Positions 1 to 6,607 of a stretch of DNA of 17,373 bases are shown here, piece by piece. A program made the translations under genes and the position numbers. The stretch lies in the NCBI GenBank assembly GCA_035653295.1, contig DASRCB010000372.1, positions 1 to 17,373 on the forward strand, in the 5' to 3' direction. The notes under the pieces are model-generated. The model saw only the letters and a list, made by a program, of their open reading frames with translations, was not told the origin of the DNA and did no database searches. Each line of letters begins with the position of its first letter. The stretch's first letter is position 1. The DNA is from DASRCB01 sp035653295 (lineage in GTDB: Bacteria > Acidobacteriota > Terriglobia > Bryobacterales > Bryobacteraceae).

Positions 1-450
1 GACATACACGCTCAGGCAGTACCGATAACCACCGGGACCGTTGATCTGTTGCGAAACCGCCTGGCTCGCTTGCGCCGTGTTGGTCATTGTCATCCCCGCC
101 GTGCCCCCGAAAGGATCTGCCGCGCCGGGGGTAATCCGGAGCAGCGGTCCCGGCGCCCAGCACGATTGCGTGAAATCCTCACTCCAGGCCAGTAGATTGT
201 CGGCGGCATCAAGCATCGTGAATGTCTTCAGCCCGCCCCGCGTCTGCTCAAAAAATCCCTGTAATGTCTGGCGCTCGCATTCGGCTAATCCCGTGTAAGT
301 CAGATTCCACGTGATTCCCGTAGCCGGCGCGTCACTCAGCATGGCCTGGCTGCCGTCCATAAAGGGGTTCACCACGGCCCGAAAGGTATCCGTCCATCGC
401 AATGGGAGTTGCGCCACCGCGCCGGTGCTCAGTTGTGGAAAGTAGATCAT
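1..450 (-). CDS. Distal-tail-like protein with carbohydrate-binding-like extension (partial, runs off the left edge)
   Basis: An open frame starts with ATG at 450-448 and reads 150 codons without a stop to the window edge, so the C-terminus is missing. The ATG lies one base after the stop of the preceding tail gene, which implies translational coupling. Residues 1-90 follow the same pattern as that upstream gene: a Q-x-P near residue 14, an F-x-DGS motif (MDGS), a W-x-L strand, an E followed by a GFFEQTRGG helix/turn, and a short F-x-x-x-D ending. This looks like a tandem paralogue of a DUF2460/Dit-type distal tail protein. After it comes LLAWSEDFTQSCWAPG, a start typical of jelly-roll carbohydrate-binding modules attached to phage structural proteins. 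Inferred role: baseplate or receptor-binding part of a siphovirus-like tail. The reading frame is secure; the function is family-level inference. Confidence 0.72.
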   Translation of the reverse strand, partial: MIYFPQLSTGAVAQLPLRWTDTFRAVVNPFMDGSQAMLSDAPATGITWNLTYTGLAECERQTLQGFFEQTRGGLKTFTMLDAADNLLAWSEDFTQSCWAPGPLLRITPGAADPFGGTAGMTMTNTAQASQAVSQQINGPGGYRYCLSVYV

Positions 451-451
451 T

Positions 452-814
452 TTACTGGCCGTTCGTTCTGATCATCAGGGTTGCTCCCCCGCGGTTAATA
501 TCTGTTACCCCCCCGTCCAGGCCTTGCTGATCGAAACTGCAGTTGGCGTATGCTGTCCCGGTCACCGGGTCGGCAAATGCGAACCGCCCCGCCATCCCGC
601 CCTGCGCCCGGAAAAACTGCCGGATTGCCGACAATTCGCCTTCATCCACGCGGTCCAGCTGAATAACCCAGCGGCGGACCGGCTGTCCGTAGTTGCTGTA
701 TCGCTGCTCCGACCCGTCCACAAACCGGAGTATCTCAGTGCTGTATGTCGTCCGGCTCTGGAAAGGATATTGGGCGATCGCTGAAGTTCTTAATGCGGGA
801 AACGTCATCGCCAT
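452..814 (-). CDS. Distal tail (Dit/DUF2460-like) minor tail protein
   Basis: A 120-residue protein starting 4 bases after the tape-measure stop, in a tight operon. It carries FPALRTSAIAQYP, a strongly conserved-looking F-V-DGSEQR motif around residue 31, an RRWVIQLD strand and then E-L-x-x-I-R-Q-FFRAQGG, followed by F-A-F-x-DP. The order 'DGS/EQR, W-strand, FF-x-x-x-GG, F-x-F-x-DP' matches the layout of DUF2460-type and distal-tail proteins that lie directly behind the tape measure in siphoviruses and gene transfer agents. The expected role is to form the ring that joins the tail tube to the baseplate. Start is ATG at 814; a second ATG at 808 is possible. The Shine-Dalgarno sequence is weak, so coupling to the upstream stop is likely. 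The exact family was not confirmed. Confidence 0.7.
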   Translation of the reverse strand: MAMTFPALRTSAIAQYPFQSRTTYSTEILRFVDGSEQRYSNYGQPVRRWVIQLDRVDEGELSAIRQFFRAQGGMAGRFAFADPVTGTAYANCSFDQQGLDGGVTDINRGGATLMIRTNGQ

Positions 815-818
815 CGCC

Positions 819-1484
819 CTATAACTCGCCTAATACGTCATTCAGGGCGTGCGACTGTAAAACAGCCGCCCGCACCGCCTGAGCAATCTCGTCCTTGTGG
901 TCCAGGAACGACCGGCTATCCATGGCGTTAACCTGCACAATGACCGTCCCGCCACCACTCGCGCTCGCGCCCGGCGCTGGCCCCGGTGCATTCAACGCCG
1001 TCTGCGGTTGTGAATCGGCGCCCGGGTTCAGAGTCGTTTCCGCCAGGGATCGGCCGCTCGAGGCGATCGTCGCCTGCACACCAATCGGCGCTGGCAGCGA
1101 AAATGGTTCGGCAACCCCACTGCTCTGCGAGCTTGACGCTCCGAACAGGCTCATAATCCCGCTCAGCACAGGCGCCAACAGCCCCCCGCCTCCCAGCAGG
1201 CTTTCCGCCGCGCTCTCCACCGCGTTCGCGGCGCCTCCCCCGCGCGCCTGCGTATTCTGTTCCAGCGCCGCGGTATTCTGCTGCATCGCGGCCGCCTGCG
1301 CCTCCTGAAGCGCGCTCAGCCCGCCGATCCCGCTGTTCAGCGTGCTCAGGTTCTGCACCACTTCCTGCGCCGTCCGGGCCAGCAATCCCGCGGTCGTCGT
1401 GTCCGTCTGTGTGATTCCCGGCAAACCCTGCGTAACCTTCTCGGCCGATCCACCAACTCCTTCGTTACTTCTGCTGCTCGCCAT
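819..1484 (-). CDS. Short tail tape-measure protein
   Basis: A 221-residue, low-complexity, Ala/Ser/Gly/Gln-rich protein in the tape-measure position, between the G/T chaperone and the distal-tail gene. Residues about 40-80 are helical and Gln-rich. A hydrophobic stretch near residues 95-115 (GLLAPVLSGIMSLFG) could be the membrane-active segment. The last 40 residues begin VIVQVNAMDSRSFLDHKDEI, which closely resembles the conserved C-terminus of lambda-type tape measures (strand, AMD-x-x-SF, amphipathic helix). In siphoviruses the length of this protein sets tail length at about 0.15 nm per residue, so 221 residues would give only about 33 nm. It overlaps the T frame by 20 bases. Most phage tape measures are several times longer, so this is either a miniature tail or a shortened gene. 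Confidence 0.72.
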   Translation of the reverse strand: MASSRSNEGVGGSAEKVTQGLPGITQTDTTTAGLLARTAQEVVQNLSTLNSGIGGLSALQEAQAAAMQQNTAALEQNTQARGGGAANAVESAAESLLGGGGLLAPVLSGIMSLFGASSSQSSGVAEPFSLPAPIGVQATIASSGRSLAETTLNPGADSQPQTALNAPGPAPGASASGGGTVIVQVNAMDSRSFLDHKDEIAQAVRAAVLQSHALNDVLGEL

Positions 1485-1836
1485 GACTCTTCTCGCGTGC
1501 CTCCTCTGCCCTCAGCGTTAATATCGCGTCCACGACGCGCGCCGGCATCCGCTCTGTTGCGCTTTGTCCGAGCGCGTCCCACACGGCGTACGTCTCGAGT
1601 AATGAAACGCTCTCCGCGCTGATATAGCTCCGTGGGCACTCCATCGTCCATACGCCATCTCGTGCCCACACCGGCCTGCCTGGCTCGGTGTCCCGCGCCG
1701 CAGGATAGCCGCAGTTTCTTGCTCTCTCCAGACCGTTCTTACGGCATTCGTCGCACCTCCACCCGGTCTGATTTCCATTGCGGTGAAAATGGAAGGCGAC
1801 GATCAGTTTTTTCGCTCGGATTCGCTTAGCGCGCAC
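1465..1836 (-). CDS. Tail-assembly chaperone T-like frame, expressed as a -1 frameshift extension of G
   Basis: The open frame spans 123 codons and ends at 1465, but it is best read as the 3' half of a G-T fusion. A -1 shift on the heptamer at 1812-1806 joins G residue 130 to the T codon CTG at 1806-1804, giving a protein of about 243 residues. The first frame codons upstream of 1812 duplicate G in another frame and have no convincing ribosome binding site of their own. The T part contains FHFH, then C-x2-C and a further C eleven residues on (C28, C31, C42 of the open frame), which could bind zinc. A helical tail around residues 75-115 follows. In lambda-like phages gpGT recruits the tape measure to the tail tube during assembly and is absent from mature virions. 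It overlaps the next gene by 20 bases. Confidence 0.75.
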   Translation of the reverse strand: MRAKRIRAKKLIVAFHFHRNGNQTGWRCDECRKNGLERARNCGYPAARDTEPGRPVWARDGVWTMECPRSYISAESVSLLETYAVWDALGQSATERMPARVVDAILTLRAEEAREKSHGEQQK

Positions 1837-2195
1837 TGCGCCTTGACTGCTGCTGCTATTTCGCGGGCCAGCCCTTCCGGTCCATCCGAGATCAGCAGGT
1901 CCGTCGTCGCCGGGGCGCCGTCAATCGTCAGCCCTTCCATCCATATGAGCCCCCAGCGAATGTATGTCGACTCGATCTCCAGCGCCATCGCGGCAGCTTG
2001 CAGCCGGTCCTCTGTCGAATCCCCCGCGGCGTGAAATTCCGCCTGTCGCGACAGCTCGCGCACTCGGCGAATCAGCTCATTCCGGCGCCCTAAAGACATG
2101 CGCCGAACTGCGAACTGTACGCCAGGCACGGTCTGCGCTTCCACTTCGACACTGCTCCTCCAGTTCCCCTCAGGCAAACCCAATGTACAGCTCAT
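1803..2195 (-). CDS. Tail-assembly chaperone G-like protein
   Basis: A 130-residue protein starting at ATG 2195. This start is chosen over a GTG at 2216 because AGGGAGG lies 8 bases upstream. It overlaps the end of the tail-tube gene by 26 bases. The protein is mainly helical and charged, with an arginine-rich middle (RRNELIRRVRELSRQ) and an ending of SESERKN just before the stop. Position between tail tube and tape measure, size, and the slippery heptamer over its last two codons identify it as the G-type tail-assembly chaperone. It should coat the tape measure and help polymerise the tube. The sequence alone would be hard to assign; context and frameshift site make the call. Confidence 0.8.
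   Translation of the reverse strand: MSCTLGLPEGNWRSSVEVEAQTVPGVQFAVRRMSLGRRNELIRRVRELSRQAEFHAAGDSTEDRLQAAAMALEIESTYIRWGLIWMEGLTIDGAPATTDLLISDGPEGLAREIAAAVKAQCALSESERKN
1806..1812 (-). other. Programmed -1 ribosomal frameshift site (A AAA AAC)
   Basis: Read on the minus strand, the last codons of the G gene are CGA AAA AAC TGA. This contains the canonical X-XXY-YYZ heptamer A-AAA-AAC in exactly the right phase, directly before the stop codon. Slipping back one base gives AAA AAA CTG ATC and enters the T frame, which stays open for another 113 codons. This is the classic arrangement of lambda-type G/GT genes. No stimulatory structure was modelled. Confidence 0.85.
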
Positions 2196-3339
2196 CGTTC
2201 GCGCCTCCCTGCGCACGGCTGTTCTGAAACTTCCACTGCAGCCTGCGCTGTCCGTCGTCGTACGAGGGCACTTCCGGCACTACGCTCTTCAGGTAAATGC
2301 CCATAAGCTGACCCTGCTGCTGCCCGAGCTGCAGCATGATGCTGATCGGCGACCTCTGCCGCGCTGCCTGATACAACGAAGTAACACCTGCATCGTCCTG
2401 CGCGAACAGGCTTAGCGTCGCGCTGATCGTGCGCGCCCCCGGCGAGATCCCTCGCGCCAGAGTGAACCCGAACTCCTGATCGCGTAACTCCAGATCGTTG
2501 TCCACCGTGATCTGCGCCGACGTAACCGTGAACGCCTGCCAGGGTATAACTCCCATCCATGCCTGCCCAAGGTTCCCCGCCACCAGCGAGTACGTCACCA
2601 TACTCGGCGCCGGTTCCGCCGGCAACTCGCTCAGCCCCGCCTGCCCCGCTTCGAAGCTCCCGCTGTCCACCAGGTCCGCCGCGCTGCCTCGAAATGTCAG
2701 GTCATGAAAATCGCCATTGACCCCGATCGTCATCCTGCCGATCGCCGCCCCGCTCACCACCCGTTGCACCGCCGTGCCGGGACTCCAGTAGTCGAACATC
2801 GTCGCGCTCGGCAGCTCTTCAGCCGGCATATAGGTCATGGTTGGCGAACCAGCCGCGCCTGCCGCCACCGCGCCCGTGAATGGGGCATTGATCTGCACCG
2901 CCGACTCGCTCGCAATGGCGGAAACGAATCGTATCTCGCCCCCCCAGCACACTGCCTGCCCAGGGATCAGCCCGTGCGCGCTCGAAAACGTCACCGTGCT
3001 GCCGTTAACCGACGCGACCGGCTTGCCGCCCCAGGCCAGCGGCGTCCCGCCAAGCGCCGCCTGCACCAGCGCGCCGTGTGGCGGCGCCTGCGTCGTATCG
3101 CCCCATGAGCACAAATAGCTGCGCAGCTCGAAATCCACGCTCCGCCGGACTCCACTGACTTCCCCCATGTACGTTCTGGTGCCGGTCTTGTCCTTCCGGT
3201 GCGGCCGCTGAAGCTTGTAGCTCGTGCTCAGGCTTACCAGCGGCGTCAGGTTCGCCGCGCTGACGCTCGCGGCGATACCGTAGGCCGGCTCCACTCCCAC
3301 ATAAAGGCGATTATTGTTTGACGAAATATATGATGCCAT
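2170..3339 (-). CDS. Major tail tube protein
   Basis: A 389-residue, beta-rich protein in the siphovirus tail-tube position. Start is ATG at 3339 with AGGAGAGG just upstream. The N-terminal stretch has NNNRLYVGVEPAYG and later RRSVDFELRSYL, as in tail-tube proteins. The C-terminal half contains a second beta unit with QEFGFTLARGIS and a final QWKFQNSRAQGG strand. Residues about 100-170 look like an inserted small beta domain (VTFSSAHGLIPGQAV, then EIRFVSAI and VQINAPF), which would explain why it is longer than the usual 140-250 residue tube protein. It starts 8 bases after the stop of the tail-completion gene and overlaps the G gene by 26 bases. Polymerised hexameric rings of this protein should form the tail tube. 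Confidence comes mostly from order and fold pattern. Confidence 0.75.
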   Translation of the reverse strand: MASYISSNNNRLYVGVEPAYGIAASVSAANLTPLVSLSTSYKLQRPHRKDKTGTRTYMGEVSGVRRSVDFELRSYLCSWGDTTQAPPHGALVQAALGGTPLAWGGKPVASVNGSTVTFSSAHGLIPGQAVCWGGEIRFVSAIASESAVQINAPFTGAVAAGAAGSPTMTYMPAEELPSATMFDYWSPGTAVQRVVSGAAIGRMTIGVNGDFHDLTFRGSAADLVDSGSFEAGQAGLSELPAEPAPSMVTYSLVAGNLGQAWMGVIPWQAFTVTSAQITVDNDLELRDQEFGFTLARGISPGARTISATLSLFAQDDAGVTSLYQAARQRSPISIMLQLGQQQGQLMGIYLKSVVPEVPSYDDGQRRLQWKFQNSRAQGGANDELYIGFA

Positions 3340-3347
3340 TTCCTCTC

Positions 3348-3839
3348 CTACTTACTTACATCCACCGCAATCACGATCCGCGCGCTCTGCAGAAAGTTCT
3401 TACCGCCGTGCTTTACCGCCCCGAAAGTTACTTCGTAGCCGCCGTTGTACAGCGCTCCGCCGCCCCAGTCTCCACGATTGGCGTCCAGCACCGCCGTAAC
3501 CGCCTCGACGCACCCGTGAAGCTGATCCTCGATACCGTCCAGCCGGTCCTGCGTAACCAGTGCTTCCACCGTCACCTCCGCCTGCCCGGAAAAGGTCCGA
3601 AACTTCTCCCGCAGTGTGTTTGCAACCTTGCTGCACGACACGCGAAATAACGGATAGTGCGCGCCTACGCTCTTTTCCGCCAGCTCGGCGGCCACGTTGC
3701 CGCCCATCACCTGCCCCGCCGAAAGCGCCGGTATCGCGATTCCGCAACCGCTGGCCACCTGCGCCCCCGCGGCGCCAAGATTCGCCGCGAGCAGGCTCCT
3801 CACCTTTCCGCCAACCTGACTTGCTACCAGAGCCATCAT
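3348..3839 (-). CDS. Tail completion / tail terminator-like protein
   Basis: A 163-residue protein whose ATG overlaps the stop of the connector gene (ATGA at 3839-3836). A second ATG directly after it (3836) has better spacing from GGAGGGG, so the true start may be one codon in. The N-terminal 60 residues are Ala/Gly-rich (AANLGAAGAQVASG). The rest alternates strands and helices: GAHYPLFRVSCSKVANTLREK, then FSGQAEVTVEALVTQD, and a C-terminal ARIVIAVDVSK strand. The alternating alpha/beta pattern, size and position between connector and tail tube fit the tail terminator/completion class (gpU, HK97 gp10, or RcGTA g8 role). It would cap the finished tail and join it to the head. No sequence-level family match can be claimed. 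Confidence 0.58.
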   Translation of the reverse strand: MMALVASQVGGKVRSLLAANLGAAGAQVASGCGIAIPALSAGQVMGGNVAAELAEKSVGAHYPLFRVSCSKVANTLREKFRTFSGQAEVTVEALVTQDRLDGIEDQLHGCVEAVTAVLDANRGDWGGGALYNGGYEVTFGAVKHGGKNFLQSARIVIAVDVSK

Positions 3840-4612
3840 CCCCTCCGCAGTCTTTGGTCGTTCACGATCCAGCGGTCCGCCGCCTGACCCGTTCCAGGTT
3901 GAACACCCCCCGATGTCAGCGGCATTGGTTGTATCCAGCTATTGCCCACCGGCAGCGCGGCGGTGTTCTGCTGGCTCAGGTCGTCTGCCTGCGGGCCCGC
4001 GTATACGTTCCAGCCCACGATCCCGTCGGGACCGGCCCCCGGCGAAATGACGGCCTGCGTGCTGTCTGTAAGTGCGATCGCCGCGGGATCGCTGCACACT
4101 CCCTCGCCCCCGTCAGCTGTTACCCACGAGGTCCCGAAATAGTAAGTTCCCGGCTGCGAGGTGCCCGTCACCGTTGTTATTGCCGGTGCTGCCGGCCTGG
4201 GAGCGGGTCTGCAAACCAGGCCGACGCCTGTCTTCAGATAGGCTCGCTTCGCTTCTCCCTGCATCCGGTCGTAGTTGGCCCACTTCCCCTGATACCGGTC
4301 GTTCAGCTGGTTGTCATACGCGTCCCGAAACACGAACGCAAGCGTGCGTAACGTGTGCCACCGGCGCAGTATGTCCGTGACGACCACGTCTCCCACCCCC
4401 AAAGACCTTCGCGGCGAGATGCCCACGGACGGCTCTGCGCCGCGTTCCGTCTCGAGCAGGAACCGCAGCAGCTCCGCCGCAATCTCGCTTTGCGCCAGTT
4501 GCAGCTTGGCCGAGGTGTCGATCCCCTCCGTGCTCGCAACATCCAGGATCGATGTCTCATAGTTCATGAGATCCACGATCCCGCTGATCGGACCATCGTT
4601 GAACAGTGCCAC
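3836..4612 (-). CDS. Head-tail connector with Ig/FN3-like C-terminal domain
   Basis: A 258-residue protein with a GTG start at 4612; GAGG lies 6 bases upstream. Residues 1-130 are largely helical (SEIAAELLRFLLETE, ILRRWHTLRTLAFVFRDAYDNQL, NYDRMQGEAKRAYL), as in gp6/gp15-type head-tail adaptors that dock under the portal. Pro/Ala-rich PAPRPAAPA then leads into a beta domain, residues 140-235: GTYYFGTSWVTADGGEG, DSTQAVISPG and VGWNVYAG. That order is typical of the FN3/Ig-like modules found on phage surface proteins. Such modules are thought to bind surfaces weakly. The placement just after the small coiled-coil gene and before the tail-completion gene supports a connector role. The fusion of connector and Ig-like domain is the unusual point. 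Confidence 0.65.
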   Translation of the reverse strand: MALFNDGPISGIVDLMNYETSILDVASTEGIDTSAKLQLAQSEIAAELLRFLLETERGAEPSVGISPRRSLGVGDVVVTDILRRWHTLRTLAFVFRDAYDNQLNDRYQGKWANYDRMQGEAKRAYLKTGVGLVCRPAPRPAAPAITTVTGTSQPGTYYFGTSWVTADGGEGVCSDPAAIALTDSTQAVISPGAGPDGIVGWNVYAGPQADDLSQQNTAALPVGNSWIQPMPLTSGGVQPGTGQAADRWIVNDQRLRRG

Positions 4613-4620
4613 GCCGCGCC

Positions 4621-4947
4621 TCAGTCCTGCGTCCCGGGCCGCACCGCGTTCCGAATCGCCTTCAAATCCTGTTCCGAGAGCACCCCGCCCTGGACGCTCG
4701 CCTGCTCACGCCGCCGCGCCTGCTGCCAGCGCTTCTGCTGGGCCTTTTGGAACTCTTCGCGCTCCGCCTCGCTCGCCAGACGCGCGCGACCCTCCACCAC
4801 CATCCGCGCGGCCAGGTCGCGACGCGCTTCGGTCATCCGCCCCGCCGTCCCGCCGTCTCCGGTTTCCAGGCTCACAATCACCGTGTGCTCGTCCGCTATG
4901 TCCGCTTCCGTATTGCGTATCTTCTGGTAATAAGCTCGTAAGTCCAT
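4621..4947 (-). CDS. Small charged coiled-coil protein of the head module
   Basis: A 108-residue protein, ATG at 4947, with GAGGAGAAG about 8 bases upstream. It is rich in Glu, Arg, Gln and Ala and is predicted to be almost wholly helical; the middle (ARLASEAEREEFQKAQQKRW) looks like a coiled coil. It starts downstream of a strong terminator hairpin and ends 8 bases before the connector gene. No family was recognised. Position between coat protein and connector suggests a head-completion, decoration or scaffold-accessory role, but this is only context. The expected transcript level is lower than that of the coat gene because of the hairpin. Confidence 0.6.
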   Translation of the reverse strand: MDLRAYYQKIRNTEADIADEHTVIVSLETGDGGTAGRMTEARRDLAARMVVEGRARLASEAEREEFQKAQQKRWQQARRREQASVQGGVLSEQDLKAIRNAVRPGTQD

Positions 4948-4961
4948 CGCTGTCTTCTCCT

Positions 4962-4993
4962 CAAAAATCGAAAGGGCGGCATTTCTGCCGCCC
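4962..4993 (-). terminator. Intrinsic terminator behind the coat-protein gene
   Basis: On the minus strand GGGCGGCA-GAAA-TGCCGCCC forms a perfect 8-bp stem closed by a GNRA tetraloop, followed by TTTCGATTTTTGA. It begins 28 bases after the coat-protein stop, and its T tract runs into the ribosome binding site of the next gene. Downstream of the stem the plus strand is not T-rich, so the terminator acts in the operon direction. Partial readthrough would lower expression of connector and tail genes relative to coat protein. Confidence 0.8.
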
Positions 4994-5021
4994 TGTTATG
5001 CTGCGTCGCTCGGTCCTTCAG

Positions 5022-5933
5022 CTACGAAAGCAGCTGCACGCCGAAGTTATTCCGCAGCACGCCGCACCCGTACAGCACGTCCACCGTGAACTGCTGAGCC
5101 AGCGTGTTGGGTTGATAACTCATCACCACGCGCAGGCCGAAATTGCCCATCTCCGCGTACTCGGCGATCGCGCCCGTACCCGGCAGCGGCTGAGGCAGCC
5201 GGCGCACAACCAGACCCATCGCATCCTTCGCGAACGCCAGATTGTGCGTGGTCGCCGGAGAGCTGCCGGTCTTCGGAACGAACTGCGAGCGGAAAATGAA
5301 GAAGTCCTTCATCTTTCCGACCGACCCGTCCACCAGAGCCCTCAGGCCTGCCTCGCCCGCTGAATAGAACTCGCTGAAGCGCTGAATCTGCCGCAGCGCC
5401 GAGTACGACGTCGAGTCCACCACCAGGTACTTCGCCGCGCTCGCCGGCACCTTCGACTGGAACAGCGCCGTCTCCGCCGCGTCCACCGCTTCTTCGCTGA
5501 TCGGCGTCCCCGGCGCCCCCACCGCGCTGTTGGCCGTGAACTGAGCATAAAGGCTCAGCAGATCCGATTCGATCTTCTCCGCCAGCGCGATTACCGCCGG
5601 TTGCATGTACAGCTTCAGCAGGTCCGGAACGGCCAGCACCTTGGTCACGTCCGGAATCTGGAACGTCGCCTCCGCGTGCGTGTTGAGAACGATCTGCGCG
5701 TTCCCCAGATTCGGATTCTGCGGCTGCACCGTGTTGCCTTCGGCAATGTTATTCGCCACCATCACCGGCGGAATCGGCACGTTGATCGTATCGCCCGCCC
5801 GCGCCAGAATCGGCTCGTAGTCACGGTTCACCAGGTTGCCCATCACCAGATTGCCCATCAGCGCGGGCAGAGCGTCCACGGCAACCAGCTTCACGATCGC
5901 ATTCGCGATATTTGCTGATGTAATTGTCGCCAT
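5022..5933 (-). CDS. Major capsid protein, P22 coat-like HK97 fold
   Basis: A 303-residue coat protein. It has the N-terminal helix plus GDTINVPIPP strand, the QIVLNTHAEATFQIPDV segment leading to a long helix (PAVIALAEKIESDLLSLYA), then AAKYLVVDSTSYSALRQI and a C-terminal GNFGLRVVMSYQPNT/QQFTVDVLYGCGVLR strand pair. This is the layout of the P22 gp5-like capsid family. It makes the icosahedral shell. The preceding scaffold-like gene, and the absence of a protease gene or an obvious long N-terminal delta domain, suggest scaffold-driven assembly without proteolysis. ATG at 5933 has AAGGAG about 19 bases upstream and purine-rich AAGAAG closer. A strong terminator follows it. Size is normal for the family. 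Confidence 0.85.
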   Translation of the reverse strand: MATITSANIANAIVKLVAVDALPALMGNLVMGNLVNRDYEPILARAGDTINVPIPPVMVANNIAEGNTVQPQNPNLGNAQIVLNTHAEATFQIPDVTKVLAVPDLLKLYMQPAVIALAEKIESDLLSLYAQFTANSAVGAPGTPISEEAVDAAETALFQSKVPASAAKYLVVDSTSYSALRQIQRFSEFYSAGEAGLRALVDGSVGKMKDFFIFRSQFVPKTGSSPATTHNLAFAKDAMGLVVRRLPQPLPGTGAIAEYAEMGNFGLRVVMSYQPNTLAQQFTVDVLYGCGVLRNNFGVQLLS

Positions 5934-6000
5934 ACTCTTTGCTTCTTCTTTCTCCTTGTTTCTTTGTTGCGGCCCGGGCTTCCCCGCCCCGCACTTTCGG

Positions 6001-6579
6001 TTACAGCCCCCGCAGGGTCTGCGAAGCGAGCCGCGAGATTTCCTGCCGCACCCGCTCCAGTTCTTCCGGATTCATCCCCGGTCGGATTTTGTCCAGATCG
6101 AATCCGGACGGCGCCGGCCCGCTCTTCTGCGCCGGCGTCATTCCCGAGCCCCCGCTGATCCTTGCCGGCAGCAGCTCGGGGTTCTCGTTCACGAAGTTGG
6201 TCAGAAAGTCTTTCAGCCCAACCTCGCCCTGTGGTCCGCGCGCCACCAGTCGGCCATCCTCGCCGCGAACCACATCGTCCCTGACCGCGCGAAACGCCAG
6301 GTCGACCTTGGAAACCCCCAGCCGCTGCAGTTCCGCCCGGATCAACGCGTTCCGGTCCGCCTCCTCGGCCGCCAGCCGCGCCTTCACGTTCTCCTGAATC
6401 AACTCGTTCACACGGGTCTCGAGTTGTTCGCGGCGCCGCCGCTGCTCCACCAGTTCCGCTTTGTAAGCCGGCTCTGCCTTCTGGCGCTGCGCCTCCACAA
6501 ATTCGTCGATCACCCCGCGCACCACCGCTCTTAGGTCCGGCGCGGCCGTCTTCTCCTGCCTTGTCTCGTTTGCTTCCAT
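6001..6579 (-). CDS. Scaffold-like protein
   Basis: A 192-residue protein with its start set at ATG 6579 because AAGGAGAG lies directly upstream; a longer frame extends to 6630 but has no ribosome binding site and would overlap the portal gene. Residues about 10-100 are a highly charged helical/coiled-coil stretch (VIDEFVEAQRQKAEPAYKAE, QRRRREQLETRVNELIQEN). A Gly/Pro-rich linker (GGSGMTPAQKSGPAPSG) and a short C-terminal helix follow. Position between portal and coat protein, high charge, coiled coil, and a compact C-terminal segment are the usual traits of scaffolding proteins, which bind coat protein through the C-terminus. No protease motif is visible. Sequence alone does not prove the role. 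Confidence 0.65.
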   Translation of the reverse strand: MEANETRQEKTAAPDLRAVVRGVIDEFVEAQRQKAEPAYKAELVEQRRRREQLETRVNELIQENVKARLAAEEADRNALIRAELQRLGVSKVDLAFRAVRDDVVRGEDGRLVARGPQGEVGLKDFLTNFVNENPELLPARISGGSGMTPAQKSGPAPSGFDLDKIRPGMNPEELERVRQEISRLASQTLRGL

Positions 6580-6607
6580 GACTCTCCTTATTCCGGTGCG
6601 CCGGCCT

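Noticed and set aside
3560..4351. 263-codon plus-strand open frame opposite the connector and completion genes
   Set aside because: Antisense artefact of GC-rich codons; no protein-like pattern, and it spans the boundary of two real genes.
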